From Mycosarcoma maydis (lineage: Eukaryota > Basidiomycota > Ustilaginomycetes > Ustilaginales): a stretch of 64,000 bases of DNA. Position 1 is the first letter of the stretch. Each line of letters begins with the position of its first letter. This document shows positions 12,327-23,014 of this stretch, one piece after another. The stretch is taken from NCBI RefSeq assembly GCF_000328475.2, contig NC_026486.1, forward strand, positions 434,001 to 498,000, given 5' to 3'. The notes beneath the pieces were generated by a model. That model was given only the letters and a program-made list of their open reading frames with translations. It made no database searches and was not told the DNA's origin. Made by a program: the position numbers and the translations under genes.

Positions 12327-13304
12327 ATACACGTCGGACCGGTTCGCGACGTCCGTGTCTAGCTCTCGTTGGTGTGCCTTACCGCTTGGTTCTGTGTCTC
12401 TATCTGAATTGATACCCCTTCCCACTGCACTGTGTTTATACTAGTATGTTCGACCCATGTCGGACCGGCTCCATAGTTTCGTTCCCCACATCGGTTCAAA
12501 GCTTCCTTTACCATCGATTGCTACCCTGCGCTCCACGAAGCGGTCGGCTCTTTATTTGGGTCGCCTGATCTTTCATACTTCGTTGCTTTCCCCATCCATG
12601 GTCTTAGTCTTTTTGCACCGTTCTCGCATTTGCAAGTTTTCCTTCTCGCCGTCCATATCGCATACGAACTCTTCTGGATCTCACGCGCTCTTTCGCTCTC
12701 CCACAGCATGTGGCGGTTATGCGCGTACCTATGATTCCAGTCTAGATATTTGCCGGCATGTACAGAAACAGGTTTTTGTCGATCAATCAAACCCGCTCCG
12801 CTCTAGCGAACTGCGTGATATGTTTGTCCGTTCTGTTCACTTCACCGAATGATCCAGATCTCTCACAAGGACGTGCCAAGTGTCTCGATGGGGACGTTGC
12901 AGGGAGGAAATGAACCAACAAATTATGCCAAGGCATCGATTTAGGAGAGGAAAGGCAGACACGAGAGTAAGTTAACGCGGATCTTCTGATTGGAGCTTGG
13001 CTGCACCTGAGTCGTGAGTAGTACGTGATACCATGTGACTCGTGACTGCGACTGGTTTTATCTTTTCTGAAAATCAGAGATTAGAGACCGAGACCGACGT
13101 GCTGCGACAGGTGACTCGAGGGAAAACGCGAAAATGCGCCAAGATTCACGATTGTGCGATCTTGAGAGTCACAGAATCGTAAAGTGGTCTACGGTCAAGT
13201 GTGGGACTACTATTCGAGGAGATCATCTTGCTCGTTCATCACCTCACCAGCAACCCAACACACACCAACGAGCGTCGACATCAAAGACGATTATACTCTA
13301 CAGA
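12327..13304. other. Spacer and 3'/5' flanks between the Sfp1-like and OTC genes
   Basis: No gene is supported. A 131-codon open frame at 12457-12852 has random-looking composition and probably lies in the 3' flank. An AGTCGTGAG motif lies near 13013. The last 170 bp keep the OTC frame open upstream of its start, but without support for translation. Confidence 0.5.
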
Positions 13305-14447
13305 ATGACTGGACGACAAGCAGCCACTGCTCTTCTGCGCAATGCCGCCAGTCCAGCGCTGCGTCGTTGTGCCTCGAGCTCTGCTGCCACGGCCACCCGC
13401 GCTCCACCTCACCTCTTGACGCTCGCCGATCTGTCTCCCGCTCAGATCGCCTCGGTGTTGGAGTCAGCAATTGAGTTCAAGCGTGCTTTCCGAGCGTCAT
13501 CCTTGGCTCTTCCCGAAACGTCTCGCAAGCAGCTTGCAGCTGGCGAATCGCCTATCGTGCAGAGCTTGAAGAACAAGTCAATCGCCATCATGTTCAGCAA
13601 GCGCAGCACTCGAACTCGTGTCGCATCTGAGACCAGTGTAGCTTCACTCGGAGGTACAGGCTTGTTCTTGGCTCCCTCTGATATCCAATTGGGTGTCAAC
13701 GAGAGCTTGTACGACACTGCAAAGGTTGTGAGCTCCATGGTGGACGGTATCATGGCTCGTGTCGGTGGACACGACGAGGTGGAGCTGCTCTCCAAGCACT
13801 CGACTGTACCAGTAATCAACGCTCTTTCGGCTCGGTACCATCCTACGCAGATCCTGGCTGACCTTCAGACGATGCTCGAGATCTACGCACCCGCATCGTC
13901 TCCTACCGACCTCGCCTGCTTGGCAGGTCTCAAAGTTGCTTGGGTCGGAGACAGCAACAACATTCTCAACGACATGCTGGTCGCCTACCCACGCCTTGGT
14001 ATCAACCTTTCCGTTGCTACACCCAAAGGTCCGGCTTATCAACGTGACGAGCTCGTCTGGGGTACCATGCAAGATGGACTCGGGGCACTCTCCAAGTCAG
14101 GCTCCTCGCCTGTCAGTCTCGGCCAAGTCACTTGGTCCAACGACCCCGCCGAAGCCGTCAAGGACGCCGACATTATCGTTACCGATACATGGATCAGCAT
14201 GGGCGACGAAGCACAAAAGGAACAGCGCCTGCGCGACTTTGCCGGCTTCCAGGTCACCGAACAGATGGCCAAGCAAGGCGGCGCCAAACCTGATTGGAAG
14301 TTTATGCACTGCTTGCCGCGAAAGGGCGACGAGGTGGACGACCAGGTGTTCTACTCGGATCGTTCTGTTGTCTTCCCTGAGGCCGAGAACCGAAAGTGGA
14401 CCATCATGAGCTTGTTCGATCGAATGTTTGGTCGTTGGGAATTGTGA
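13305..14447 (+). CDS. ARG3: Ornithine carbamoyltransferase, mitochondrial
   Basis: This enzyme makes citrulline from carbamoyl phosphate and ornithine in arginine synthesis. The frame is open from 13134, but the ATG at 13305 gives a 380-residue protein of normal family length. It begins with an Arg/Ser/Ala-rich, acid-free segment (MTGRQAATALLRNAA) that looks like a mitochondrial presequence. The carbamoyl-phosphate signature SKRSTRTR lies at residues 98-105, a GDSNNILNDM ornithine-side motif near 215-224, an SMG loop near 299-301, and the catalytic HCLPR at 335-339. All expected active-site motifs are present and there is no intron. The product is very likely imported into mitochondria. The CAD gene 15 kb away uses the same substrate through its aspartate transcarbamoylase domain. 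Confidence 0.95.
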   Translation: MTGRQAATALLRNAASPALRRCASSSAATATRAPPHLLTLADLSPAQIASVLESAIEFKRAFRASSLALPETSRKQLAAGESPIVQSLKNKSIAIMFSKRSTRTRVASETSVASLGGTGLFLAPSDIQLGVNESLYDTAKVVSSMVDGIMARVGGHDEVELLSKHSTVPVINALSARYHPTQILADLQTMLEIYAPASSPTDLACLAGLKVAWVGDSNNILNDMLVAYPRLGINLSVATPKGPAYQRDELVWGTMQDGLGALSKSGSSPVSLGQVTWSNDPAEAVKDADIIVTDTWISMGDEAQKEQRLRDFAGFQVTEQMAKQGGAKPDWKFMHCLPRKGDEVDDQVFYSDRSVVFPEAENRKWTIMSLFDRMFGRWEL

Positions 14448-14611
14448 CGGATTGGTGCTATGGAAGTAGGCCCCTTGCGATCTCAGCGGTTTCGTTGACC
14501 TTTGCCCTTACCCTCTTGTCTGGCTGCGTTGTTGGAGTGTGCGTGAGATTGTGATGGCGTGATTCGATCGTGCTCGAGTGGTTATACAAGACGCGAATGA
14601 GACAAGGTCAC

Positions 14612-14629
14612 ATTCGTGATTCGTGATTG
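14612..14629. repeat. Heptamer pair ATTCGTG x2
   Basis: Two units of ATTCGTG lie in register (14612 and 14619), followed by ATTG. A further single copy occurs near 14739. Both are in the spacer between OTC and the aminotransferase. Confidence 0.8.
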
Positions 14630-14900
14630 TTTGCTGCGGTATGCTAGCCTCGGCAATTCGCCGAATTTCCATCGACGGCCTTTCCGAGTGGCTGCACAGA
14701 GCCGGATCTCAGCAGAGACAGTCACGAGTCTCTTTGGATTCGTGATTGTCACTCGATTGCCTCCGCAACGACAAGGAAATTCCGATGGGAGCATTTGATC
14801 GACAGCCAGGTGTCGTCAGGGCGGCTGTGTGTGCAAAAGGTGAAGAAAGAACTGCATCTAGTGGAGCAAAAGGTCTCGGTATCTAGTCCGGCAACGCATG

Positions 14901-14907
14901 TATAAAA
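14901..14907 (+). promoter_or_regulatory. TATA box of the aminotransferase gene
   Basis: TATAAAA lies 145 bp before the ATG at 15052 on the same strand. The distance leaves room for a leader of about 100 nt, which is normal for a fungal TATA promoter. Confidence 0.5.
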
Positions 14908-15051
14908 TGGTCAGTGCGAGGGGCGACGTCTGCACTCGACGTGAGCCTCAGTCAATGACCCCGCAATTCGTCCTAACCACCTGCATCTCGCCCTGTACAC
15001 CATCTTCATTCACGCCACTGCTACCTGACGCCTTCTAGACAGATAGCAACG

Positions 15052-16582
15052 ATGTCCTCGGCCACATCGCCAGCGCTCGACTATGCTTTGCTGCTCTCTT
15101 CGTCGGCGCGTAACCGCATGCCCTCTGCCATTCGCTCGCTCTTCCCCGCCGAGCTGATCCCTGGAATGGTCTCGCTGCTCAGCGGCAAACCCAACTCGGA
15201 AACCTTTCCATTCCAGCGCATCTCGCTCGAACTCAAACCGTCCATCCATCTAGAAGGCCAAACTGAGACCGTGTCGATCGAAGGATCCGATCTCGACATT
15301 GCTCTGCAGTACTCTGCCACCAGCGGTCTCCCCAAACTCGTCGACTGGATCATCAAATTCCAGTCCAGGGTACACGCCAGGAAACAGGTAGACGAGGGTA
15401 ACAAGCCTGGTGAGGTGTGGCGATGTTCGTTCGGTAACGGATCGCAGGATCTGTTGACAAAGACGTTTGAAGCGTTGGTGGATGCGGGTGATTCCGTGGT
15501 GTTGGAGTCGCCCGCCTACTCGGGCATCCTGCCAAGCTTGGTTGCGCACAAAGCGAACTTGTTTGAAGCGGAAACGGATGCTGAAGGTGTAGAGCCGACG
15601 GCGTTGGATACACTATTGACCAACTGGAAGACAGATAGCGCTACGCGCGATTCACGCTTCCCCAAGTTCCTCTACACAACACCCACCGGTGCCAATCCAT
15701 CCGGAACGTCGGCTTCCGACAATCGAAAACGAGCAATCCTGGACATCATTCGTAAACACAACCTGTTGCTACTCGAAGACGATCCGTACTACTTTCTCAG
15801 TTTCCAAGGTCTCGAACCAGGTGCGGACGCAGTCAAACGTACCAGAGGAAAGAGCTACTTCCAGCTCGAAGCGCAGGACGACTATGGTGTAGGCAGAGTG
15901 GTTCGATTCGACAGCTTCAGCAAGATCCTCAGTGCCGGATTGAGGTTAGGCTTTGTCACGGGTCCGAAAGAGATCTTGGATGCCATCGATCTGGATACTA
16001 GCAGTCGTAACTTACAGACAAGCGGGACGAGTCAAGCCATCGCCTACGCCCTGTTGAGCAAGTGGGGAATTGATGGCTTCTTGCACCATGCTGATAACGT
16101 TGCTCGATTCTACCAGGTATGTCTTGCTCTCTGTCCCATCGTTTCTCGTTCTCAGAGCATCGCATTTACTCACCTGATATTGGCTTGTTCTTCCCACCGC
16201 TAAACAGAACCGACTGGAACGTTTCGAAGCATCAGCACAAGCCATCCTCACCGGCTCACCCTCCATCGCATCCTGGGTGCGTCCATCAGCCGGAATGTTC
16301 CTTTGGATCAAACTCAAGCTTCCCCCCTCCCCTGACTCTGCGGAGGGCGACTCATTCGACCTCATCAGCAACAAAGCCAAGGCGGCTGGAGTCCTCGCGT
16401 TGCCCGGTGTAGCTTTCAAACCACCTTCCTCGTCGAGTACCGGCGGAAAAAGAAAGACGAGCGCGTACGTGCGTACGTCCTTCAGCCAAGTACCGCTCGA
16501 CCAGGTCGACACCGCCTTCACTCGCCTCCGTCAAGTAGTCGAGGAGGCTTGGCGCGAAGCGGGGCTCCAGATTCCTGCCTAG
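15052..16582 (+). CDS. PLP-dependent aromatic/2-aminoadipate aminotransferase (Aro8-like)
   Basis: There are two exons, 15052-16116 and 16208-16582, giving 479 residues; the 91-nt intron begins GTATGT, ends CAG and falls between codons. The protein is a fold-type I aminotransferase. The N-terminus has SAIRSLFPAELIPGMVSLLSG and FPF, as in yeast Aro8. Substrate and cofactor motifs follow: the NPSG turn near residue 215, DPYY at 244-247, and the PLP-binding lysine K291 in SFSKILSAGLRLG. Aro8-type enzymes exchange amino groups between aromatic amino acids, 2-aminoadipate, kynurenine and 2-oxo acids. The exact substrate cannot be read from the sequence. It is encoded convergently with the BAR-protein gene, with 207 bp between the stop codons. 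Confidence 0.85.
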
Positions 16583-16789
16583 ATGGTTCGGCTAAGAATC
16601 CCCTATAGAGCGTCGCTGTCTCCCGCCACTTTGTGTACCTTGAAATTCCGTTTCGATCAATCTCGCACAAATTGGCTGGGGAATAGAAGCACATCTTGAT
16701 CGGTTCATACATAAACAAACAAGAAAGGATTCTTGATGAGCAACAACAGTTCTTTCACAATCACCCTGAGGCACCTCTTTGGCCGGTAT

Positions 16790-17874
16790 CTAACCACGCG
16801 AGAGACGGTAATCGCTCTCGACCGAAGTAGCCAACTGTGCCAGCTCCTGCTGAACATTCGCGAGCAACTCAGCCGCAGCTGCATGGTACTCGGCCTGCGC
16901 CTTGATGAAAGCGCTGAGACTCTTGATTGGCTCCGGGTTCTCGAGAACCTGCTTCATCAAGCTGATTGCTTCCTCGGTGGCGGCGACCAGCTTGTCCTCA
17001 GCCTGTTCGACCTCGCCTCTGTACTGTTCGAGTTTAGCGCTCGAACCAGCGTTTTCAGCTGACTTGAGCGACTGTTTCCAGCTGTCGAGATGCAAGCGTG
17101 CGTCGTTGACGCTTTGACGCGCCTTCATCGCAAGCTGAATCTGAGCTCCAAACGAGTTGAAGGGTACATTGAAGCCTTGCGTGATCTGGTCGTCCTGTGT
17201 CAGACGCGCGTTGCCCAGACGGTCTTCTGCGATGGCAAACTTTTGGAGAGCTTCGCCGAGCTTCGAGTCGTCCTTGAGCGCGGTCTCGGATCCAGGTGCT
17301 TGTGCCGTGTCGAGCTTGGGCAGGCCAGAAAGGTTGGATGGATCCGCACCAAGTTGGAGCGCACCGCTAGCAGCAGCGCGAGAGAGAGCGTGGTGGAGCG
17401 TCTTGTTAACCTTTTCGGGACGAGCGGTGGGAGACACCTTGGGGAGATTAGTACCGCGGGTTGCGCTCGCAGCCCACGAGGTGACGCTGTGACCTACACT
17501 TGCCGAGAGCTGAGTGATGCTCTCTTGCAGCTGGGTCTGTTGACATGATATCAATAAGTAGAACCAAGGTCAGTTATCTTGACCATGTAAACAAATACAT
17601 CATCCCAGGCTTTGCGACATACAGGATAGTCGTAGCTCTCGGTTTCGTAGACTTTGGCGACCTTCATGAGGCCGGTGTGAGCGCTCTTGAGCGCATCGAC
17701 GCGACGTTCCAAGTCCTTGTATTCCTGAGGCAGCTCAGTGATGTCTTCCTGGTCGACAGCACCGAATCGCTCACGAGCCTGCTGGTTGAGGTTGCCAAAA
17801 GTCTTGCCGATGTTCTGGAACTGAGGTCCGACATTGCTGGCGACGTTGCTGGTGAATTTCTTCCACTGATCCAT
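16790..17874 (-). CDS. GVP36: Gvp36-like BAR-domain protein
   Basis: Minus-strand exons 17623-17874 and 16790-17536 encode 332 residues. The donor GTATGT directly follows the codon for Pro84. This choice joins YDYP to TQLQES, the normal family sequence, whereas reading on would add residues that do not fit. The start is the ATG of MDQWKKF. The protein is helical and charged throughout, with long segments rich in Gln, Glu, Ala and Leu, as expected for the curved dimeric BAR domain that binds Golgi and endosomal membranes. The segment around PIKSLSAFIKAQAEYH near the C-terminus is characteristic of the Gvp36 group. There is no membrane segment. A role in vesicle traffic is inferred from the family. 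Confidence 0.82.
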
Positions 17875-18267
17875 CTTGTAAATCGAATGCGATGCAGATG
17901 CGCAAGGGAAAGACTGCGAAAGGTGATGGAAAGACGTCAAGGAACGATGGAGAAAAAGGTGGGCTCAAGGGCTCAAGCAAGCTCGCTTGCATTACATCGC
18001 TGCGGTCGTGAGCTTCATGTTTAGCGGATGCGTCCGTGTTGCTGTCAAAGGTCACAGAGTGTCCTTTTCCATCACGAATCGTGAATTGCGCTGGATGCGG
18101 TGCAACTCACGAAACTGAAACTGCGCGCCACTCCGAAGCTGTGCACAGCGCAGTAGTGAGTGCTGCTGGCCCAAATGCCCAAATCAATCACAAATACGCG
18201 TGCAGAGAGTCGTGAGTATTTCTCCTATCAACAAGAATCAATCACAATTTCGCACAGGCCAGCCCGA

Positions 18268-18293
18268 ATTCACGATTCGCGTGATTCACGATT
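18268..18293. repeat. Heptamer array with CACG and CGTG units
   Basis: ATTCACG (18268), ATTCGCGTG (18275, two bases longer than the normal unit) and ATTCACG (18284) follow each other in the shared promoter region. The same spacer holds a second copy, ATCACGAATCGTGAATT, at 18071-18087. Confidence 0.8.
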
Positions 18294-18397
18294 TGTTCAT
18301 GGTGGGCGCATGCTTGATGCGTGATGGTCCGTGGTCAAAGTCGGAATCTGTTAGATTCGGTGGTCGAAATAGGGTCAAGTGACGAGTGGTATCTGTG

Positions 18398-18420
18398 ATC
18401 CACGATCGTATATCGTGGAT
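18398..18420 (+). promoter_or_regulatory. 9-bp inverted repeat abutting a start codon
   Basis: ATCCACGAT (18398-18406) and its exact complement ATCGTGGAT (18412-18420) flank the 5-nt loop CGTAT. The repeat ends one base before the ATG at 18421. As DNA it could be an operator; as RNA it would be a hairpin touching the start codon. Confidence 0.65.
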
Positions 18421-20490
18421 ATGAGCTTCGACATTCGTGGCTCGAGACCAACACCTTCATCGTCATCTATCGTACCCGTTAGTCGACACCACAATATGCC
18501 ACAGTCTAGGCAGAAGCTGCGCGTCAAACTATCCGGTGAAACGTTTCGCTTTCCGGCCTTTGTGCATCTACCAACCTCAGCCCGTCCTGACAAGACGCAC
18601 GTGCTGACTACCAACAATGTCGAGTCGGTCAAGTTGATATATTTTTCGGCCAATTTGGACACAGTTGAAGCTTTGGTGCCTAACAATAGACATGATGTGT
18701 CTTTTAAGCGCCAAATTGCCGATCGATGGGGAATAGATGACAGCATCATTCACGGCCTTGCGGTCAATGTTGAAGACAGGCGTTTCCTCATTGAAAATGA
18801 TGATGACTGGCAAGAATGGGCAGAAGCGGTTTTGCTCCAGAGGGTTCCGACATATTTAATCCATGAGACGATGACAGCAAGAAGCTTAAGCTTCGAGATG
18901 GAACCAGTCGACCTCGACGTCATCGTGGACGCCCCTGCTCACCCGCCACCTAGTACTGATTCTTTAGTCGTAGATGGTCTTCCTCAAGGTGCCGATGTAC
19001 TGCCTAACTATTGCGAGGCATCCTCCGCAGTCAGCGAAACAGCTTCGAGTATTCCAACCATTCAAGAGCTCATATCGCGTTTAAGTTCCCTCGCTACCGA
19101 TGTGCATGCTTATTCTGTAGCTTCTAGACCAAGTGCTATCGAATCCGCTGCCGATGTAACGACACAACAGGAGCCTGAACAGACAGGTTCGGGTGCGCAA
19201 GGCGAAGAATCAGCGTCTGGGCCGGAACAGACTTTCAGGAACCGGGACTCGATGCCTTACTCTACGCAACCAGGCCCAGATGAGCACGCGACACGGCTAG
19301 TCAACTACATTGATTTTATAGGGCGAACTTTACAGTCGCATCTTCAAGGCTATCCGCAGCTCGAGTTCCTCCAACAACCAATCCTCAGCTCACTGCCTAA
19401 TCAACTGGTGGAATCTCGAGGCCAAACAACCAGAAGCGACACATCGATATCTTGTTTGAACGCTACAGCGTCCTCTACCGTGTCTGCCCCTTCCCAGACT
19501 GGAGCACCAGCTATCACTGCTCAGGAATCGGGCGCTACTACGCAGAGACAGTCGCTGATCGGAGGCATGTTCAACGAGCTTGCGCGCGTTCGCGCACAGC
19601 AGGCTCCAGCTTCGGAAATCTCAAGCTCGCCACAAGCCAGTCAGGCTCGGTCGACGACCGAGTCCTCAATCGAGAACGAGCTGAGCCGCGGATTTGCCCA
19701 GATGCTCGCTGCGCAGGCATCTGATGCTCTGAACGTGCCTGCTGCTACAGCGGCTGCCGCTACACCCGCTACACCCGCTGCAGATGCTGCGTCTGCCTCA
19801 GGGCCTGTACCCATGGCCGATGCAGCACCTTTGGGGGACCAAGACGACGAGGAGTTTGACATGGTCTCGGATGGACCCAGTTTGTCTCGAGGTTCCTCCG
19901 GGTCGCGTTCTGCACGAAGGGGTCGCTCGAGCCGGTGGACGGGCACGACCATGCTCCTGGTAGCCATGATAACGTGCATTCTAGGTTTTGTCTCGTCAGC
20001 GACGGCATCACCTCACTCGGCACTCAATCGCACCACCCATCTTCAGTCACGCTCTTCTGCACCGAACCGTCTGGTCTCGCCTCGTCAGAATAGTCGGCAT
20101 CTACACCTTTGTAAATGCACGTGCTTCCAAACCAACTCTACACTGGTACCGCTCTACTCCCCCGCGGACGCAGCCAAACCTTGCCTCACGTGCACACGCC
20201 AGTTCTGCCTGGACCAGGGACTCGAAATGTGCAAGGGCGCCAAGCTCGAACATACCGACCACGACGTCGGCACCGGCTTTGAAGGCGACGTTTGGGCCAA
20301 GTGCTTTGAGAGGGATAGCTATAAAGACCAGGGCATCATCACATTGTATATCCTCGTCGTCGGCGCGTTGGTAGCGTGCGCAGCGTTCAGAGGTAGAATG
20401 CAAAGCTGGTATCAACGATATCACACTTTCGCGCCGAGGCGGCTCTACGACGCGGTCAGGGAGAGTCCGTGGAGAACCACTGCGAGGTGA
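18421..20490 (+). CDS. Two-pass membrane protein with a Cys-rich loop
   Basis: This single exon encodes 689 residues from the first in-frame ATG at 18421 (a later ATG at 18496 is possible). Residues about 25-140 form a compact region with hydrophobic strands and the acidic ENDDDWQEW motif, loosely recalling a ubiquitin-like or PB1 fold. Residues 150-500 are Ser/Ala/Gln-rich and probably disordered. A hydrophobic segment (about 507-529) is followed by a loop of roughly 110 residues with paired Cys (C564, C566, C568, and a later CLTC) and N-glycosylation sites (NRT, NST). A second membrane segment (about 639-658) and a short basic tail end the protein. The loop is therefore probably luminal, with both ends cytosolic. 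I cannot name the family; Cys-rich loops of this kind recur in uncharacterised fungal membrane proteins. Confidence 0.75.
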   Translation: MSFDIRGSRPTPSSSSIVPVSRHHNMPQSRQKLRVKLSGETFRFPAFVHLPTSARPDKTHVLTTNNVESVKLIYFSANLDTVEALVPNNRHDVSFKRQIADRWGIDDSIIHGLAVNVEDRRFLIENDDDWQEWAEAVLLQRVPTYLIHETMTARSLSFEMEPVDLDVIVDAPAHPPPSTDSLVVDGLPQGADVLPNYCEASSAVSETASSIPTIQELISRLSSLATDVHAYSVASRPSAIESAADVTTQQEPEQTGSGAQGEESASGPEQTFRNRDSMPYSTQPGPDEHATRLVNYIDFIGRTLQSHLQGYPQLEFLQQPILSSLPNQLVESRGQTTRSDTSISCLNATASSTVSAPSQTGAPAITAQESGATTQRQSLIGGMFNELARVRAQQAPASEISSSPQASQARSTTESSIENELSRGFAQMLAAQASDALNVPAATAAAATPATPAADAASASGPVPMADAAPLGDQDDEEFDMVSDGPSLSRGSSGSRSARRGRSSRWTGTTMLLVAMITCILGFVSSATASPHSALNRTTHLQSRSSAPNRLVSPRQNSRHLHLCKCTCFQTNSTLVPLYSPADAAKPCLTCTRQFCLDQGLEMCKGAKLEHTDHDVGTGFEGDVWAKCFERDSYKDQGIITLYILVVGALVACAAFRGRMQSWYQRYHTFAPRRLYDAVRESPWRTTAR

Positions 20491-20730
20491 CTCGGTGGTA
20501 AGATAAGCTTGATATTGGGTTCCGCGCTCCAGTCACATTCACGATTATTGATCCGGTTTGTAATGCATCACGCGTAAATGTCAGTTTTGTCATCTGTGCT
20601 CTCCTCAATCTTCGAGGTTGATGCAAGATCACGACCATATCTAAGATTCTGCGAAACAATGCGAACCTAAAAAAACACAAGTATCATCCTCAACGTCTAC
20701 AGTACTAATAAGTCGAACCAAATCGACCAC

Positions 20731-23014
20731 CTACTCGTTGCCAGCCTGCAACTTCTTCACTTCGCCTTCGATACCGTCGAGGAGCTCCAACACGCTGCAC
20801 ACCCTATTGAACCAGTCATTCTCTACAAAGAAACCCCCCACTCCGAGTGGCGTAGACGATTTTCGATGGCACACCTGCGCGTGTTTCCACCAGAAGATCT
20901 CGGGAACCTTGAGATCGGTTTCCTTAGGACCTTGCATATCGATCCACTTATGACAGTTGTGGCAGAGACCCTGAATGATCGAGGCGCGCTCATTGGGTCT
21001 GTAGTTGCGACAATGTTTGGTCTGAAAGCATGAGGGTGGCACGAAGGGTAGCCCAGTAAGAGCCGAGATGCCGTGGAAGTTTTGCAGGTGATAATTATAG
21101 GCTGTGTTGCAAAACCAGATGAAAAGCATCATAGACTTGGGCAAGTCAACAACAAGTGCGCAGCATTCACGATTAGCAGAGCCAAACACTTACCTGAGAA
21201 CTTGGTCTTAAAAAAATTAACTTTGCCATCCTCATAGCTGCACCAGAACAATCAGAGCCCTTCCAACGTCAGATCTCCCCATCTTACGTCTGCAACCGAG
21301 ACACCATTTCAATCCAAGGTAGTCAACTTACCACACGGGACACATGCCCACTTTTTGAGCTCCTACGCCTTTGACAAAGCGCGGCGTGTAGAGATCCAAA
21401 ATTGAGCGAGGCTTGTTAAAGATGCCATGACTCTTCCGAGCCCGATTGACAATCTCGCGGAATTCGCGGCTGACGCTATGGCGACACATTTGCGCATTCA
21501 TGTCAGACAAAAATTTGCAGGTCAGCTTAAACTCGAGCTACTTCAAAGACAGGATGTAAAGCCACTCACTTTGCAATGTTGAGATGTCGAAGAAGCATCT
21601 CGAGCACTTCTGGGCTGACAGAAGACGGAACAGAGTATCGTTGGTACAACAAGGGAAATTTGGGATGAATCTCCCAATGGTGCGGGAAAGTGCGTGGTCG
21701 TCGCTCTCGTCTTGGCGCTACAAGGAAATACTGTTCAGGCTCAGTCTTTGGCGCCACTTCGGGCCCTGTCTTTGCCTCGGATTCGTCAAACTTTACCTGA
21801 CCGTCGTTCATCAAGTCGTGTTCTGGCCTCGAAGAGTTTGGCTCTTTTCTTCCGTCAGTACTGGTATTGTTCTCCTCCGCATGGACAGGCAGATCTTGGT
21901 AATTGTCACCCTCACTCTTGACAGTGTCTACAGAAAAGTCGTCTTTCCCTTCTGTAGATCCGTGGACTGCTTCGTCGGATTGAGGATCAGACTTGTTTGG
22001 CGGCGGCGTGAGAAGTTCCGCGAGGCTAAGGATGGGCACCTTTTCCTTTTTCTTCAATCTGTACCGGCCCTTCGCAGAGGCAGGTGACGAAACGATCTTG
22101 GAAGAAGCGATGTTATCGACTTTGCTACTTGCATGAACGTTCTCTAGCTGGTACTCCGAGCTGAAGTCCTTGCCGAGCTTCGCTTTCGTGCTCGATCGAA
22201 GCTGTTTGGTTCGCTTGTGACCATCCAATTTTGCTTTCTTGCTTGCTTGGACTGACGTGCTCATCGGGCCGTCCGAACGCGGCTCAGCTTCTGCAAACGT
22301 CTCCCTTGGTCTGTTAGCTGAAGCAGACTTTTCGACGTTGATAGCGCGCGTGTTACTTTCCGCTCGCCGGCGACGAGTTCCGTGATAAGGAGCACTGTGT
22401 AGAGCAGTCGGCCAGCAGATATTTTCTTGGTCTGTAGTATGATCTAATTGTAAAGAAAGCTCCAGTCTGCTACGTTGCGACTGCGCGTCATGTTCTATGG
22501 CAGTCTTCTCTGATGGCAATGTTCCTCTCCAGTTTCCGTCTCTACCCAGTAGAGGTACAGGATTGTCATCATAGTCTAGTGTGTCTACAGTGTTGGCCGT
22601 CGTGTCACCGGGATTCGTCTCCCAGAACGAGGTTCCGGATGCAAAGGAATAATCTAACTCGCCTTCAGCGTCTTCATCTTCGTCGCAAGTAGCAAAGCTA
22701 AAGCCATGAAAGCAAGAAGCTGCTGTAGTCTGTGTCTCGATGTTTCGGGATGTACCGACTTCATCATGTTGGCGGCTACAAAGTGAGTCGGGTCGTATGT
22801 CATGGTCAGACATCGCACCCGTAGGGAGGCCAAGCGCACTGTCTGATTCGACAACCATGAGCTCAGAGCGATATGAAAGAGTTGTGCGCCGGTTTTGTTC
22901 CTCGATTCGCTGTCGAGGAACCGTAGCGGCTGGTCTTTCGACTACGGTTGCAACGTGCTCATGCGAGGTCGTGCAGGGACTGTCCGCATTCATTCGTGTG
23001 CTTGAATCTGCCAT
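20731..23014 (-). CDS. Rua1_C-domain transcription regulator (Rua1-like)
   Basis: Four exons on the minus strand (23014-21570, 21475-21332, 21237-21194 and 21101-20731) encode 667 residues; all introns have GT..AG ends and the phases match. The first about 480 residues are acidic, Ser-rich and disordered, with basic patches such as KKKEKVP. From about residue 483 to the end lies the Rua1 C-terminal domain: LYTPRFVKGVG, MCPVC, then YNYHLQNFHGISA, a PPSCF segment, GLCHNCHKWI and WWKHAQVCH. These Cys and His pairs probably bind zinc. Rua1 itself activates ustilagic-acid glycolipid genes in Ustilago maydis. This gene does not sit beside any such cluster, so it is more likely a paralogue. The exon 2 acceptor is ambiguous by 6 nt (21475 or 21469). 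Confidence 0.85.

Larger units (their letters stand above)
14448..15051. other. Spacer upstream of the aminotransferase gene
   Basis: No gene is present. The stretch contains two neighbouring heptamer motifs (14612-14629 and about 14739) and, near its right end, a TATA box and a C/T/A-rich leader for the downstream gene. Confidence 0.6.
17875..18420. promoter_or_regulatory. Shared upstream region of the BAR and membrane-protein genes
   Basis: This 546-bp spacer separates two divergent genes. It contains the dispersed motif at 18071-18087, an array at 18268-18293, an AGTCGTGAG variant near 18208, and a 9-bp inverted repeat next to the plus-strand start codon. Confidence 0.6.

Noticed and set aside
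18379..18420. Upstream extension of the membrane-protein frame to 18379
   Set aside because: It depends on a GTG start; the first ATG is at 18421.
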